This document shows positions 41,801-50,327 of a stretch of DNA of 64,000 nucleotides, one piece after another (positions within the stretch are counted from its first letter, which is position 1; each line of letters begins with the position of its first letter). The stretch lies in assembly GCF_003268675.1 (NCBI RefSeq), contig NZ_CP029378.1, forward strand, positions 6,324,001 to 6,388,000, written 5' to 3'. The notes under the pieces are model-generated. The model saw nothing but the letters and a program-made list of their open reading frames with translations, had not been told where the DNA came from and did no database searches. This DNA is from Streptomyces bacillaris. GTDB taxonomy: Bacteria > Actinomycetota > Actinomycetes > Streptomycetales > Streptomycetaceae. The position numbers were made by a program, and so were the translations under genes.

Positions 41801-42331
41801 TCAGCCGGTGAACGGACCTATCCGGTAGAGGACCTCGGGCAGGTGCGTCCCCTCGGGGAACAGCCCGCCGTCGAAGAGCACCTCCCGCTCCAGCGCCACG
41901 TCGTGCCGCTGGGCGTAGGACGTGAACAGCCGGTCGGACGCGGTGTTGTCCGGGGTGATCGTCGTCTCGACCCAGGAGAGCCCCTGGCCGGCGGCGACCC
42001 GGGCGGTCAGCGCGTCCAACAGCGAGGCGGCCAGCCCCTTGCCGCGGTGCGCCCCGTCGACGGCCACCTGCCAGACCACCAGGGTCTCGGGGCGGTCGGG
42101 CCGGACGTAGCCGGTGACGAAGGCGATCGGCTCGCCGTCCTCGCCACGGGCGACGGCGGACGTCGCGGCGAAGTCACGGCACCACAGCAGGTAGCTGTAC
42201 GAGGAGTTCAGGTCCAGAACCTCGGAGTCGCGGGCGATGCGCCAGATCGCGGCTCCGTCCTCCACTCGTGGTGTGTCGATACTCAGGAATTCGCTTCGGG
42301 CACGGGCAAAATCTGCTGGTGCGGCGGTCAT
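41801..42331 (-). CDS. ectA: Diaminobutyrate acetyltransferase
   Basis: EctA acetylates L-2,4-diaminobutyrate, the second step to ectoine. The 176-residue GNAT protein has VWQVAVDGAHRGKGLAASLLDAL (acetyl-CoA site, ~residue 95) and WVETTITPDNTASDRLFTSYA. I chose ATG 42331 (MTAAPADF); the frame stays open upstream but is A/T-rich and not family-like. There is no ribosome site and TAAATT lies 8 nt before ATG, so a very short leader is likely. First gene of ectABCD. Confidence 0.94.
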   Translation of the reverse strand: MTAAPADFARARSEFLSIDTPRVEDGAAIWRIARDSEVLDLNSSYSYLLWCRDFAATSAVARGEDGEPIAFVTGYVRPDRPETLVVWQVAVDGAHRGKGLAASLLDALTARVAAGQGLSWVETTITPDNTASDRLFTSYAQRHDVALEREVLFDGGLFPEGTHLPEVLYRIGPFTG

Positions 42332-42592
42332 GCGAATTGAATTTACCCAGCAAATTTCGAAATTGCATCGAGGCAAGGGGTTGGGTGGAGCGCCGGTATG
42401 TGTTATCAGGCGTGCGCGAGACCCGGGGCGATCGAGGTGCGATTCGGTACTCTTTGTCCTGAATTTTTCGGGCATAACGCCCAGCTTGTGGAGTCGGTCA
42501 CAAGCTGGTAACTCCTTCGGAACGTGTCCGAATCATGAAGTTCGGGCCCCGGAAAAACTTCCGCGTTTAGGGGGCGGGAAAGCGGGCAGAAG
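42332..42592. promoter_or_regulatory. A/T-rich ect promoter region with palindrome AATTTCGAAATT
   Basis: The region upstream of ectA is markedly richer in A/T than its surroundings. A perfect 12-bp palindrome, AATTTCGAAATT (42353-42364), is centred about 27 nt upstream of the ectA start, followed on the minus strand by TAAATT as a possible -10. This is the likely promoter/operator for osmotic induction of ect genes. No gene is evident here. Confidence 0.5.
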
Positions 42593-42632
42593 AATGCGGG
42601 GAGCTGCTTTCGATAAAGCAGCTCCCCGCATT
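42593..42632 (-). terminator. Strong terminator after the class V aminotransferase gene
   Basis: Perfect 18-bp arms (42593-42610, 42615-42632) with loop CGAT, 16 nt past the stop of the minus-strand gene ending at 42648. The outer AATG/CATT pairs give an A/U-rich base. Confidence 0.88.
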
Positions 42633-42647
42633 ATGGATATCAGATGC

Positions 42648-43754
42648 TCAGAGGCCCGGAGAGGTTTCCGAGACCGCATGGCGGGCAGCATCGAAGTCGA
42701 CCTGCCGACCCGTGGCGCCCAGCGCCGCCCCCAGAGCCGCGAGCGAGGACAGCACCGCGCTCCGCGTCGCATCCGCCCCGTAGTGATTGACCCGGATCAT
42801 CTCCTTGGACAGCGCCCCGCCGCCCGCGACGAGCGGCAGCGAGGGTTCCGTCGTCAGCGCCCGCGCGACCAGCGCGGCGGCGTCGGTCCCCGCCGGGGCG
42901 CGCAGCGTCGTGGCCACCGGAGCGGCGTCCCGCGCCTCGTGGACGTACGGCTCCAGACCGCCGCCGAGGGCCACCGCGCCCGCCCGGGTCGCCGCCGCGG
43001 CCGCGGCGTGGCGGGCCATCACCGTCTCCAGGCCGTCGTCCTCGATCCGCTCCAGGCACGCTTCGAGACCCAGCATCTCCAGCTGCGCCGGGGCGTGCGG
43101 GAGCGCCGTGCGGCCGGCGTCGATCCAGCGTTCCTTCCAGTCCAGGAGCGAGAGATAGGAGCGGCGCGGGGCGGCCGGGTTGGCGGCGAACCGCTCCCAG
43201 GCCCGCTCGCTCACCGACACCGCCGAGACCCCGGCCGGACCGCCCATCGCCTTCTGCGCGCCGATCACGCACAGGTCCACGCCCCAGGCGTCCGGCAGCA
43301 GCGGCTCGGCGCCCACCGAGGCGACCGCGTCCAGCATGAAGAGCGCCCCGTGCGCCCGGACCACCTCACCGATCTCCGCGACCGGGTTGGTGTTGCCGGT
43401 GGCCGCCTCCGCGTGCACCAGCGAGACGAAGTCGATCTCCGGGTGCTCGGCGAGCGCCTCGGCGACCTGGTCGGCGGTGACCGCCGTGTGGAAGGGCACC
43501 GTGAGGTCGACGACCCGGGCGCCGCAGTCCCGCAGCCAGTTGCCGAAGGTCTGCCCGTACGGCCCCGTGACCACGTTCAGCGCGGTCGAGCCGGGCCGGG
43601 CACCGCTGCGGATGCAGCCCTCCAGCGGCAGCAGCGCCTCGCCCTGCGTGATGACGACGTCCTGCCCGGTGGCGAGGAGCGCGGCCACCCGCCGCTCGAT
43701 GGCCGCGAAGCGGTCGGCGGTCAGCGGGGGGAGGTCGAGGAAGGGGTGCGTCAC
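42648..43754 (-). CDS. Alanine-glyoxylate-type class V aminotransferase
   Basis: A 368-residue PLP enzyme resembling serine/alanine-glyoxylate or phosphonopyruvate aminotransferases. GEALLPLEGCIRSGARPG lies at the N-terminus, FVSLVHAEAATGNTNPV and LFMLDAVASVGAEPL hold the PLP Asp, and the PLP lysine is in CVIGAQKAMGGPAGVSAVSVS (~residue 188). The GTG start at 43754 has GAGAG about 10 nt upstream. The substrate is not determinable. It lies just upstream of the ect promoter region on the same strand but has its own terminator. Confidence 0.85.
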   Translation of the reverse strand: MTHPFLDLPPLTADRFAAIERRVAALLATGQDVVITQGEALLPLEGCIRSGARPGSTALNVVTGPYGQTFGNWLRDCGARVVDLTVPFHTAVTADQVAEALAEHPEIDFVSLVHAEAATGNTNPVAEIGEVVRAHGALFMLDAVASVGAEPLLPDAWGVDLCVIGAQKAMGGPAGVSAVSVSERAWERFAANPAAPRRSYLSLLDWKERWIDAGRTALPHAPAQLEMLGLEACLERIEDDGLETVMARHAAAAAATRAGAVALGGGLEPYVHEARDAAPVATTLRAPAGTDAAALVARALTTEPSLPLVAGGGALSKEMIRVNHYGADATRSAVLSSLAALGAALGATGRQVDFDAARHAVSETSPGL

Positions 43755-43903
43755 GGTGGGGCTCTCTTCGGGTCGGGGCCGTGGTCGGGCGGCGGTGCTG
43801 CGGAGCGGCTGACGCCCCCTCGGGGGTGTGCCGCGCGCGGGGGTGTCCGGCTCGGTCCCGACGCCCCCCTCGCAGCCTACCGATGGCCTCGTACAGTGCC
43901 GCT

Positions 43904-45016
43904 ATGAGTGATCAGGTGCGCGATCAGGAGCGGCAGCCGGTGCTGCGCGTGAAGGGGCGGGTCCTCGTCGGTCCGGACGAGGTGCGCGACGAACTGTGGG
44001 CCGTCGGCGGGCGGATCACCTGCGAGCGGCCGCCGGGCGCGGAGGGCGCGCAGACCGTGACGGGGTGGGCGCTGCCCGGTCTCGTCGACGCGCACTGCCA
44101 TGTGGGGCTGGACGCGCACGGCCCGGTCGACGCGGCCACGGCGGAGAAGCAGGCGCTCACCGACCGGGGTGCCGGAACCCTGCTCATCCGGGACGCCGGA
44201 TCGCCCTCCGACACCCGCTGGATCGACGACCGCGAGGACCTGCCGAAGATCATCCGGGCCGGCCGCCACATTGCCAGGACCCGCCGCTACATCCGCAACT
44301 ACGCCCATGAGATCGAGCCCGGCGACCTCGTCGCGTACGTGGCGCGGGAGGCCCGGCGCGGGGACGGCTGGGTCAAGCTGGTGGGGGACTGGATCGACCG
44401 TTCCGCCGGGGACCTGACCGCCTGCTGGCCGCGCGGCGAGGTCGAGGCGGCCATCGCGGAGGCGCACCGGCTGGGTGCCCGGGTCACCGCGCACTGCTTC
44501 GCGGAGGAGTCGCTGCGCGATCTGGTCGAGGCGGGCATCGACTGCGTCGAGCACGCCACCGGCCTCACCGAGGAGACCATCCCGCTCTTCGCCGAACGCG
44601 GCGTCGCCATCGTCCCGACCCTGGTCAACATCGCCACGTTCCCCGACCTCGCGGCGGGCGGCGAGGCCAAGTTCCCCCGCTGGTCGGCCCATATGCGGCA
44701 GCTGTACGAGCGCCGGTACGACACCGTGCGCGCTGCTTACGACGCCGGCATCCCGGTCTACGTCGGCACCGACGCGGGCGGTTCGCTGGCGCACGGCCTG
44801 GTCGCGGGCGAGGTCGCCGAGCTGGTGAAGGCGGGCATCCCGCCGCTGGAGGCCCTCTCCGCCACCGCGTGGGGGGCGAGGCGGTGGCTGGGGCGGCCGG
44901 GCCTGGAGGAGGGCGCTCCGGCGGACCTGGTCGTGTACGAGGAGGACCCGCGCGCCGACGTCCGGGTGCTGGCGGCCCCGCGCCATGTGGTGCTGAACGG
45001 GCGGGTGGTGGGGTGA
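43904..45016 (+). CDS. Amidohydrolase (imidazolonepropionase/prolidase-like)
   Basis: A 370-residue metal-dependent amidohydrolase. Metal ligands are visible as GLVDAHCHVGLDAHG, the candidate bridging region WVKLVGDW, VTAHCFAEES and CVEHATGLTEE, and GTDAGGSLAHG. The C-terminal LVVYEEDPRADVRVLAAPRHVVLNGRVV is the small beta-sandwich typical of this family. ATG 43904 is used: TACAGT ends exactly 6 nt upstream, which indicates a leaderless mRNA. The substrate is unknown. Confidence 0.87.
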   Translation: MSDQVRDQERQPVLRVKGRVLVGPDEVRDELWAVGGRITCERPPGAEGAQTVTGWALPGLVDAHCHVGLDAHGPVDAATAEKQALTDRGAGTLLIRDAGSPSDTRWIDDREDLPKIIRAGRHIARTRRYIRNYAHEIEPGDLVAYVAREARRGDGWVKLVGDWIDRSAGDLTACWPRGEVEAAIAEAHRLGARVTAHCFAEESLRDLVEAGIDCVEHATGLTEETIPLFAERGVAIVPTLVNIATFPDLAAGGEAKFPRWSAHMRQLYERRYDTVRAAYDAGIPVYVGTDAGGSLAHGLVAGEVAELVKAGIPPLEALSATAWGARRWLGRPGLEEGAPADLVVYEEDPRADVRVLAAPRHVVLNGRVVG

Positions 45017-45349
45017 GCCGGAGGCGGAGCCCCGTGCGGTGCCGGGTTGACCGGGGGTGACGTAACCGGCCCCCGGCTCGTTGAACGTCTTTACGCGGCC
45101 TCCGGCACGGTCGCACGCCGTTCGGTTCACCCGTGGGAAACGGGTGACGGAACGAGGCGGGAGGGAACGCACGTGCCGAAAGATTCGAATATGCGCGCGG
45201 AAACCCCTCTTTGGGGTGAACTCACTTCAGGTGTCCGCCAGTTCACCCACAGTGCGTAAAGATTCACGGAGTCGATGCCACCGGCGCAGGCGATGTCCCC
45301 CATTGGACTGCGCCGGTGGCTCCATGTCTCTTGTGGGGGTTCCACCATC
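45017..45349 (+). other. 333-nt leader region with three inverted repeats
   Basis: No coding sequence found. Three stems precede the LAETG-protein gene: CACCCGT/ACGGGTG (45128-45146), GGTGAACT/AGTTCACC (45215-45222 with 45240-45247), and a 13-bp perfect stem GCCACCGGCGCAG/CTGCGCCGGTGGC (45277-45289 with 45308-45320, 18-nt loop) ending 29 nt before the start codon. The last could be an attenuator or a 5' stabiliser in the mRNA. Confidence 0.6.
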
Positions 45350-46402
45350 TTGAACAGCAACACCTTCCGTCTCGCTGCCCTGGCGGTCGCCGCCGCTCCC
45401 GTCGCCCTGTTTGCCGCCGTCCCCGCGCAGGCAGCCCCGGCGACGCCCGCCACCGGCGGCGAGGGCAAGGCGAGCGCGGTCGTGCTCCGTACCGGGCTCG
45501 ACGTCTCGCTCCTCAACAAGTCCGTCCAGGTGCCCCTCAAGGTCACGCTCAACGAGGTGCAGGCCCCGGCCAGCGCCGAGAAGACCGCGCTGACGGTGAA
45601 CCTGGACGGCGTGGAGGGCGGAAAGCCGGTCAGCGTGCTGCGCGCCGACGTGGCCACGGCCGACGCGACCGTGGACGAGAAGAAGGCCGAGGGCTACACC
45701 AACCTGGCCAAGGCCCGCGTCCATGTGCCCGGTCTGCCGCTGCTCTCGCTCATCGAGGTCGAGAAGGTCACCTCCAAGGCGCTCTGCGAGGTCGGCAAGG
45801 CGCCCGTCGCCGAGTCCAACGTGCTCGGCCATGTCTCGGTGCTCGGCAAGAAGGTGACGCTCTCCGCGGGCGGGCCGACCCGGGTGGCGGTGCCGGGCGT
45901 CGGTGAGGTGAGCCTCGACCTGTCGAAGACGGAGACCACCTCCCGTACGGCCGCCGCGACGGCGCTCCAGCTCAAGGTCGCGGTCAACCCGCTCGACCTC
46001 AACGTGGCCGAGGTGAACGGCGAGGTCACCCTCGCCGGGGCCACCTGCGAGACCCCGAAGAAGCCCGAGAAGCCGGGCACCACCGACGGCGGGGCCACGA
46101 ACGGCTCCACCGGAGGCTCGACGGGCGGTGACACGGGAGGCTCCACCGGAGGTTCGGACGGTGGTTCCACGGGCGGAGACACGGGGGGCTCCTCGGGCGG
46201 TTCCACCGGCTCGACCGGCGGCGACCAGGGCGATGGCGGCGCCGGTACGAAGCCGCAGACCGGCTCCGACACCACGCCCAACCTCGCCGAGACCGGCGGC
46301 AGCTCCTCCACCCCGTACCTCGCGGGCGGCGCGGCCCTGCTGCTCGCGGTCGGCGCGGGCGCCACGGTGGTCGCACGCCGGCGCAGCAGCAGCCAGGGCT
46401 GA
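45350..46402 (+). CDS. SCO1860-family LAETG-anchored surface protein
   Basis: A 350-residue secreted protein covalently linked to peptidoglycan by a class E-type sortase. A signal peptide (RLAALAVAAAPVALFAAVPAQA) precedes a ~210-residue beta-rich domain. A Gly/Ser/Thr/Asp repeat linker (GGSTGGDTGGS units) spans ~240-310. It ends with LAETG, a hydrophobic helix and RRRSSS. The predicted start is TTG 45350, as no in-frame ATG or GTG fits the signal peptide; GGGGG lies about 12 nt upstream. The domain resembles what I recall as the SCO1860 family; its role is unknown. Confidence 0.85.
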   Translation: MNSNTFRLAALAVAAAPVALFAAVPAQAAPATPATGGEGKASAVVLRTGLDVSLLNKSVQVPLKVTLNEVQAPASAEKTALTVNLDGVEGGKPVSVLRADVATADATVDEKKAEGYTNLAKARVHVPGLPLLSLIEVEKVTSKALCEVGKAPVAESNVLGHVSVLGKKVTLSAGGPTRVAVPGVGEVSLDLSKTETTSRTAAATALQLKVAVNPLDLNVAEVNGEVTLAGATCETPKKPEKPGTTDGGATNGSTGGSTGGDTGGSTGGSDGGSTGGDTGGSSGGSTGSTGGDQGDGGAGTKPQTGSDTTPNLAETGGSSSTPYLAGGAALLLAVGAGATVVARRRSSSQG

Positions 46403-46419
46403 CCCCCGCGTACGGGGGA

Positions 46420-46459
46420 CCTCGGGGCGGCGTCCGTACGACGGAACGCCGCCCCGAGG
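46420..46459 (+). terminator. Terminator after the LAETG-protein gene
   Basis: CCTCGGGGCGGCG (46420-46432) pairs with CGCCGCCCCGAGG (46447-46459), extended by TCCGT/ACGGA, with an ACG loop and one bulged A. It also lies just before the convergent cobC end. Confidence 0.8.
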
Positions 46460-46484
46460 GGGCCGTAACGCCTTACGAGGGCTT

Positions 46485-48065
46485 TCAGCGCCCCGTCCGC
46501 GCGGGCAGCGCCTGCACCGCCTGGTCCAGGGCCTGGAGGAAGCGGTTCGTCGTCGCCCGGTCCCGCACGGCGAGCCGCAGCCACTGCGGCCCGAGCCCCG
46601 GGAACGTGTCACCGCGACGGGCCGCGAAGCCCAGCAGCCGCAGCCGCTCCCGGATCTCCGCCGCCCGCTCCAGCCGGACCAGGACGAACGGGCCCCGCGC
46701 CTCCTCCACCACCCGCACCTCGCTGAACTCCGCGAGCCCGGCCAGCAGATGGGCCCGGTCCACCGTGATCCGGTCCGCCGCCTCGGCCGCCTCCACCAGC
46801 GCCCGCGGCTCCATGCACGCCTGGGCCGCCGCCAGCGCCGGGGACGACACCGGCCACAGCGGCTGGGACTCGGCCAGCAGCGCCACGGTCTCCGGCTCGG
46901 CCAGCACATAGCCGATCCGCAGCCCCGCCAGCCCCCAGGTCTTGGTCAGGCTGCGCAGCACGACCAGCCCCGGGATGTCCGTACGCCCGCAGAGCGCCTC
47001 GCGCTCGCCCGGCACCACGTCCATGAACGCCTCGTCGACCACCAGCGTCCGCCCCGGTCTGGCCAGCCGCTCCAGCAGGGCCGCCGGGTGCAGCACGGAC
47101 GTCGGGTTCGTCGGGTTGCCGACCACCACGAGGTCCGCCTCCTCCGGCACCGCCGCCGGATCGAGCCGGAAGCCGTCCTCCGCCCGCAGCAGCACCCGCC
47201 CCACCCCGTGCCCGGCCGCCCGCAGCGCCGCCTCCGGCTCGGTGAACTGCGGATGCACCACCACCGGGCAGCGGGCCGGGAGCGCCCGCGCGATCAGGAC
47301 GAACGCCTCGGCGGCGCCCGCCGTCAACAGGACGCGCTCCACCGGCAGTCCGTGCCGCTCGGCCACCGCCTCCCGGGCCGCCGTGCCGTCGGGATAGGCG
47401 GCCAGCGAGACCAGGGACGCGGCTATCCGCTGGCGCAGCCACTCCGGTGGGGTGTGGGTGCGGACGTTCACGGCGAGATCGGTCAGATTCTCGCCGCGCA
47501 CCTCCGCGTCGCCGTGGTGCCGCAGGTCGGGCCCGGCGCTCTCGATGTCCCGCGTGGGGGGACGCGTGGGGGGATTCATGGCTGCCATGGTGAACGGGCG
47601 GGGGCCTTCCGTCACGAGTGGGGTGGAAGTTTTCTCGCCGGAAACGGGGAATGACGGGAGGACGGCCGGAAAACGGCGGGCCACCGCACAGGTCGCGCGT
47701 CCCTTTCCGGCGGACTTCTCCACCACCAGCTCGTCCGCCTCGATCAGCGCCGCCGCCTCCGCGACCGAGGGCGTGCCCACCGAACCGGCGGCCGCGTCCG
47801 ACGGGTTCGGCACCCGCACCCCGGCCAGCGCCGCCGCCGGATGCGACCGCACCGCGACCCCCAGCCGGGCGGCGGCCCCGACGATCCCGGGCTCGTCCGC
47901 CTTCGCGTCGACGGTCGCCACCTCCACCACATCGGTGGTCCGCAGCCCGGCACCACGCAGCACCGCCTCGATCAGGCCGTACACCTCGTCGGCCGGCACA
48001 CCGCGCCGGGCACCGACCCCGACGACCAGGTCCCGCACACCGGGCTCAGGGGTGGGGGTCGTCAT
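46485..48065 (-). CDS. cobC: CbiG_C/CobE domain fused to CobC-like PLP aminotransferase
   Basis: A 526-residue fusion. Residues 1-125 resemble the CobE/CbiG C-terminal domain (VVGVGARRGVPADEVYGLIEAVL, STVDAKADEPGIV-type), which in the aerobic B12 pathway assists ring chemistry. Residues ~190-526 are a class I/II aminotransferase like CobC/CobD threonine-phosphate decarboxylases: VVVGNPTNPTSVLHP, LVVDEAFMDVVPGE, and PLP lysine in VVLRSLTKTWGLAGLRIGY. A ~60-residue linker joins them. It probably supplies aminopropanol phosphate. ATG 48065. B12 genes follow on the same strand after an intervening ZIP gene. Confidence 0.82.
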   Translation of the reverse strand: MTTPTPEPGVRDLVVGVGARRGVPADEVYGLIEAVLRGAGLRTTDVVEVATVDAKADEPGIVGAAARLGVAVRSHPAAALAGVRVPNPSDAAAGSVGTPSVAEAAALIEADELVVEKSAGKGRATCAVARRFPAVLPSFPVSGEKTSTPLVTEGPRPFTMAAMNPPTRPPTRDIESAGPDLRHHGDAEVRGENLTDLAVNVRTHTPPEWLRQRIAASLVSLAAYPDGTAAREAVAERHGLPVERVLLTAGAAEAFVLIARALPARCPVVVHPQFTEPEAALRAAGHGVGRVLLRAEDGFRLDPAAVPEEADLVVVGNPTNPTSVLHPAALLERLARPGRTLVVDEAFMDVVPGEREALCGRTDIPGLVVLRSLTKTWGLAGLRIGYVLAEPETVALLAESQPLWPVSSPALAAAQACMEPRALVEAAEAADRITVDRAHLLAGLAEFSEVRVVEEARGPFVLVRLERAAEIRERLRLLGFAARRGDTFPGLGPQWLRLAVRDRATTNRFLQALDQAVQALPARTGR

Positions 48066-48110
48066 GGCGGGGCCTGCCTTTCACATCAAGCGGTGGGGGG
48101 TGGAGCTGTT

Positions 48111-48120
48111 CCGTATACGG
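48111..48120. promoter_or_regulatory. Palindrome CCGTATACGG between cobC and ZIP genes
   Basis: A perfect 10-bp palindrome in the 158-bp divergent region, 46 nt upstream of cobC and 104 nt upstream of the ZIP gene. It could be an operator; it is too short for a family assignment and does not look like a Zur box to me. Confidence 0.3.
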
Positions 48121-48223
48121 TCACGGGCCCGGTCCCCGTGGCGGGCGGGGCCGCCGGGGAGAGGGCCGTGGGTAAGGACACCCTGAGATGCGGCCGACGG
48201 GGTCGATCGGCTAGCAAGACCCC

Positions 48224-48946
48224 ATGGCGGTGTTCGTCGCGCTCGGCGCGTTCCTGATGACCCTGGCCGGCGGCTGGGTCGCGCAACGCGTCACCGACCG
48301 CCGCCACCTGGTGCTCGGCCTCGCGGGCGGGCTGATGCTCGGCGTGGTCGGCCTGGACCTCCTGCCGGAGGCCCTGGAGGCCGCGGGCACGCCGGTGTTC
48401 GGGGTGCCCGCGGCGCTGCTGCTGTTCGTCGGCGGCTTTCTGGTGGCCCATCTGGTCGAGCGGCTGCTCGCCGCCCGCCAGGTGGCACACGGGGCGGACG
48501 GGCAGCGGGTGCCGCAGGTGGGGCTGGCGGCGGCCGCCGCGATGGTCGGCCACAGCCTGATGGACGGCATCGCGCTCGGCGCCGCCTTCCAGATCAGCGG
48601 TTCCATGGGCGTGGCCGTGGCGCTGGCCGTGATCAGTCATGACTTCGCCGACGGATTCAACACGTACACCCTCACCAGTCTTTACGGGAACGCCCGCCGC
48701 AAGGCGCTCCTGATGCTTTTCGCGGCCGCCGTGGCCCCGGTCGTGGGCGCCGCGACGACGCTGCTGTTCACCCTTCCGGAGGAACTGCTCGGCGGCTATC
48801 TCGGATTCTTCGGCGGAGCCCTGCTCTACCTGGCCGCCGCCGAGATTCTTCCCGAGGCACACCACACCCATCCCGCCCGCTCCACCCTTCTCTGCACCGT
48901 CGGGGGCGTGGGCTTCATCTGGCTGGTGGTCGGCATCGCGGAGTGA
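48224..48946 (+). CDS. ZIP-family divalent metal transporter
   Basis: A 240-residue membrane protein with about eight hydrophobic segments. Metal-site motifs are HSLMDGIALG (helix 4) and HDFADGFNTYT (helix 5), with a cytoplasmic His-poor loop between. It probably imports zinc, iron or cobalt; its position inside the B12 gene block makes cobalt worth considering. ATG 48224 follows TAGCAA by exactly 6 nt, suggesting a leaderless transcript. Confidence 0.87.
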   Translation: MAVFVALGAFLMTLAGGWVAQRVTDRRHLVLGLAGGLMLGVVGLDLLPEALEAAGTPVFGVPAALLLFVGGFLVAHLVERLLAARQVAHGADGQRVPQVGLAAAAAMVGHSLMDGIALGAAFQISGSMGVAVALAVISHDFADGFNTYTLTSLYGNARRKALLMLFAAAVAPVVGAATTLLFTLPEELLGGYLGFFGGALLYLAAAEILPEAHHTHPARSTLLCTVGGVGFIWLVVGIAE

Positions 48947-48980
48947 GCCGCGCGCACGCCTTTGTGCGCCCCTGTACGCC

Positions 48981-50327
48981 TCACCGCGCCCGGCAGTGCT
49001 CCACGAACCGCCGGGCCACCTCCGGCGAGGCCGCCCAGTGGGTGTGCAGATAGCTGGCGTGCACGCCCCGCTGGACGTACCCCTCCACCCGCCGCTCCGG
49101 CTGGTGCATCCCCCAGGCGGGCGCCGGACCCGCCCCCGGCTCCAGCACCGTCCGGTGGAACTCGTGCCCCCGCAGCCGGGTCCCGGCCGCCGCGAGCGGG
49201 CTGTCCGAGACCGCCACCGCCTGCCGGTACCCGAGCGTGAGCCGCTCCGACATCCGGGCCTCCGCGTCCAGCACCCCGCACATCGGCTTCCCGTCCAGCT
49301 CCCGCGCCAGATACAGCAGCCCCGCGCACTCCGCCGCGACCGGGGCGCCGCTCAGGGCCAGCTCGGTCACCGCCCGCCGCAGCGGCTCGTTGGCCGACAG
49401 CTCGGGCGCGTACACCTCAGGGAACCCGCCGCCGATGACGAGCCCCGACGTCCCCGCCGGCAGCTTCTCGTCCCGCAGCGGGTCGAAGACCACGACCTCC
49501 GCCCCGGCCGCCGTCAGCAGCTCGGCGTGTTCCGCGTACGCGAAGGTGAACGCGGCCCCGCCCGCCACGGCGACGACGGGCCTGGGGCCGTCCGCAGGGG
49601 CGTACGCGGGCTCCCACGGCTCGTCCGGCAGCGCGGGCGCCGTCCGCGCCAGCGCCAGCAGCGCGTCCAGGTCGCACCCGGCGCGCACCCGCTCACCCAT
49701 GGCCCGTACGGCGTCCACCGCATCGCCCTGCCGCTCGGCCACCGGGACCAGCCCCAGATGGCGCGAGGGCGTCGCCATCTGCGGGGCCCGCCGGATCACG
49801 CCCAGCACCGGAAGCCCCGACTCGTCCAACGCGTCACGCAACAGCGCTTCGTGCCGGTCGGAGGCCACCTTGTTCAGGATCACCCCGCCGATCCGCACCT
49901 CCGGGTCCCAGGAGGCGAACCCGTGCACCAGGGCCGCCACCGACCGCGACTGCGAGGAGGCGTCCACCACCAGCACCACCGGCGCCTTGAGCAGCTTCGC
50001 CACCTGCGCGGTCGACGCCAGCTCCCCCTGCCCCGAGGCACCGTCGTACAGCCCCATCACGCCCTCGACCACGGCGAGGTCGCACCCCGCCGACCCGTGC
50101 GCGAAGAGCGGGGCGATCAGCTCCGGCCCGCACATGTACGCGTCGAGATTCCGGCCGGGGCGGCCCGTCGCCAGCGAGTGGTAGCCCGGATCGATGTAGT
50201 CCGGGCCCACCTTGTGCGGCGAGACGGCCAGTCCGCGCGCGGCGAAGGCGGCCATCAGACCGGTGGCGACGGTGGTCTTGCCGCTGTTGGAGGCCGGAGC
50301 GGCGATGACCAGACGGGGCACACTCAC
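48981..50327 (-). CDS. cobB: Cobyrinate a,c-diamide synthase
   Basis: CobB/CbiA amidates carboxyls a and c of the corrin ring using glutamine and ATP. The 448-residue protein has the synthetase P-loop (IAAPASNSGKTTVATG), KVGPDYIDPGYH, and the class I glutaminase nucleophile in APVAAECAGLLYLAREL with the catalytic His near the C-terminus (SYLHTHWAAS). GTG 50327 overlaps the cobO stop by GTGA. Last gene of the cobD-cobQ-chelatase-cobO-cobB run. Confidence 0.94.
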   Translation of the reverse strand: MSVPRLVIAAPASNSGKTTVATGLMAAFAARGLAVSPHKVGPDYIDPGYHSLATGRPGRNLDAYMCGPELIAPLFAHGSAGCDLAVVEGVMGLYDGASGQGELASTAQVAKLLKAPVVLVVDASSQSRSVAALVHGFASWDPEVRIGGVILNKVASDRHEALLRDALDESGLPVLGVIRRAPQMATPSRHLGLVPVAERQGDAVDAVRAMGERVRAGCDLDALLALARTAPALPDEPWEPAYAPADGPRPVVAVAGGAAFTFAYAEHAELLTAAGAEVVVFDPLRDEKLPAGTSGLVIGGGFPEVYAPELSANEPLRRAVTELALSGAPVAAECAGLLYLARELDGKPMCGVLDAEARMSERLTLGYRQAVAVSDSPLAAAGTRLRGHEFHRTVLEPGAGPAPAWGMHQPERRVEGYVQRGVHASYLHTHWAASPEVARRFVEHCRAR

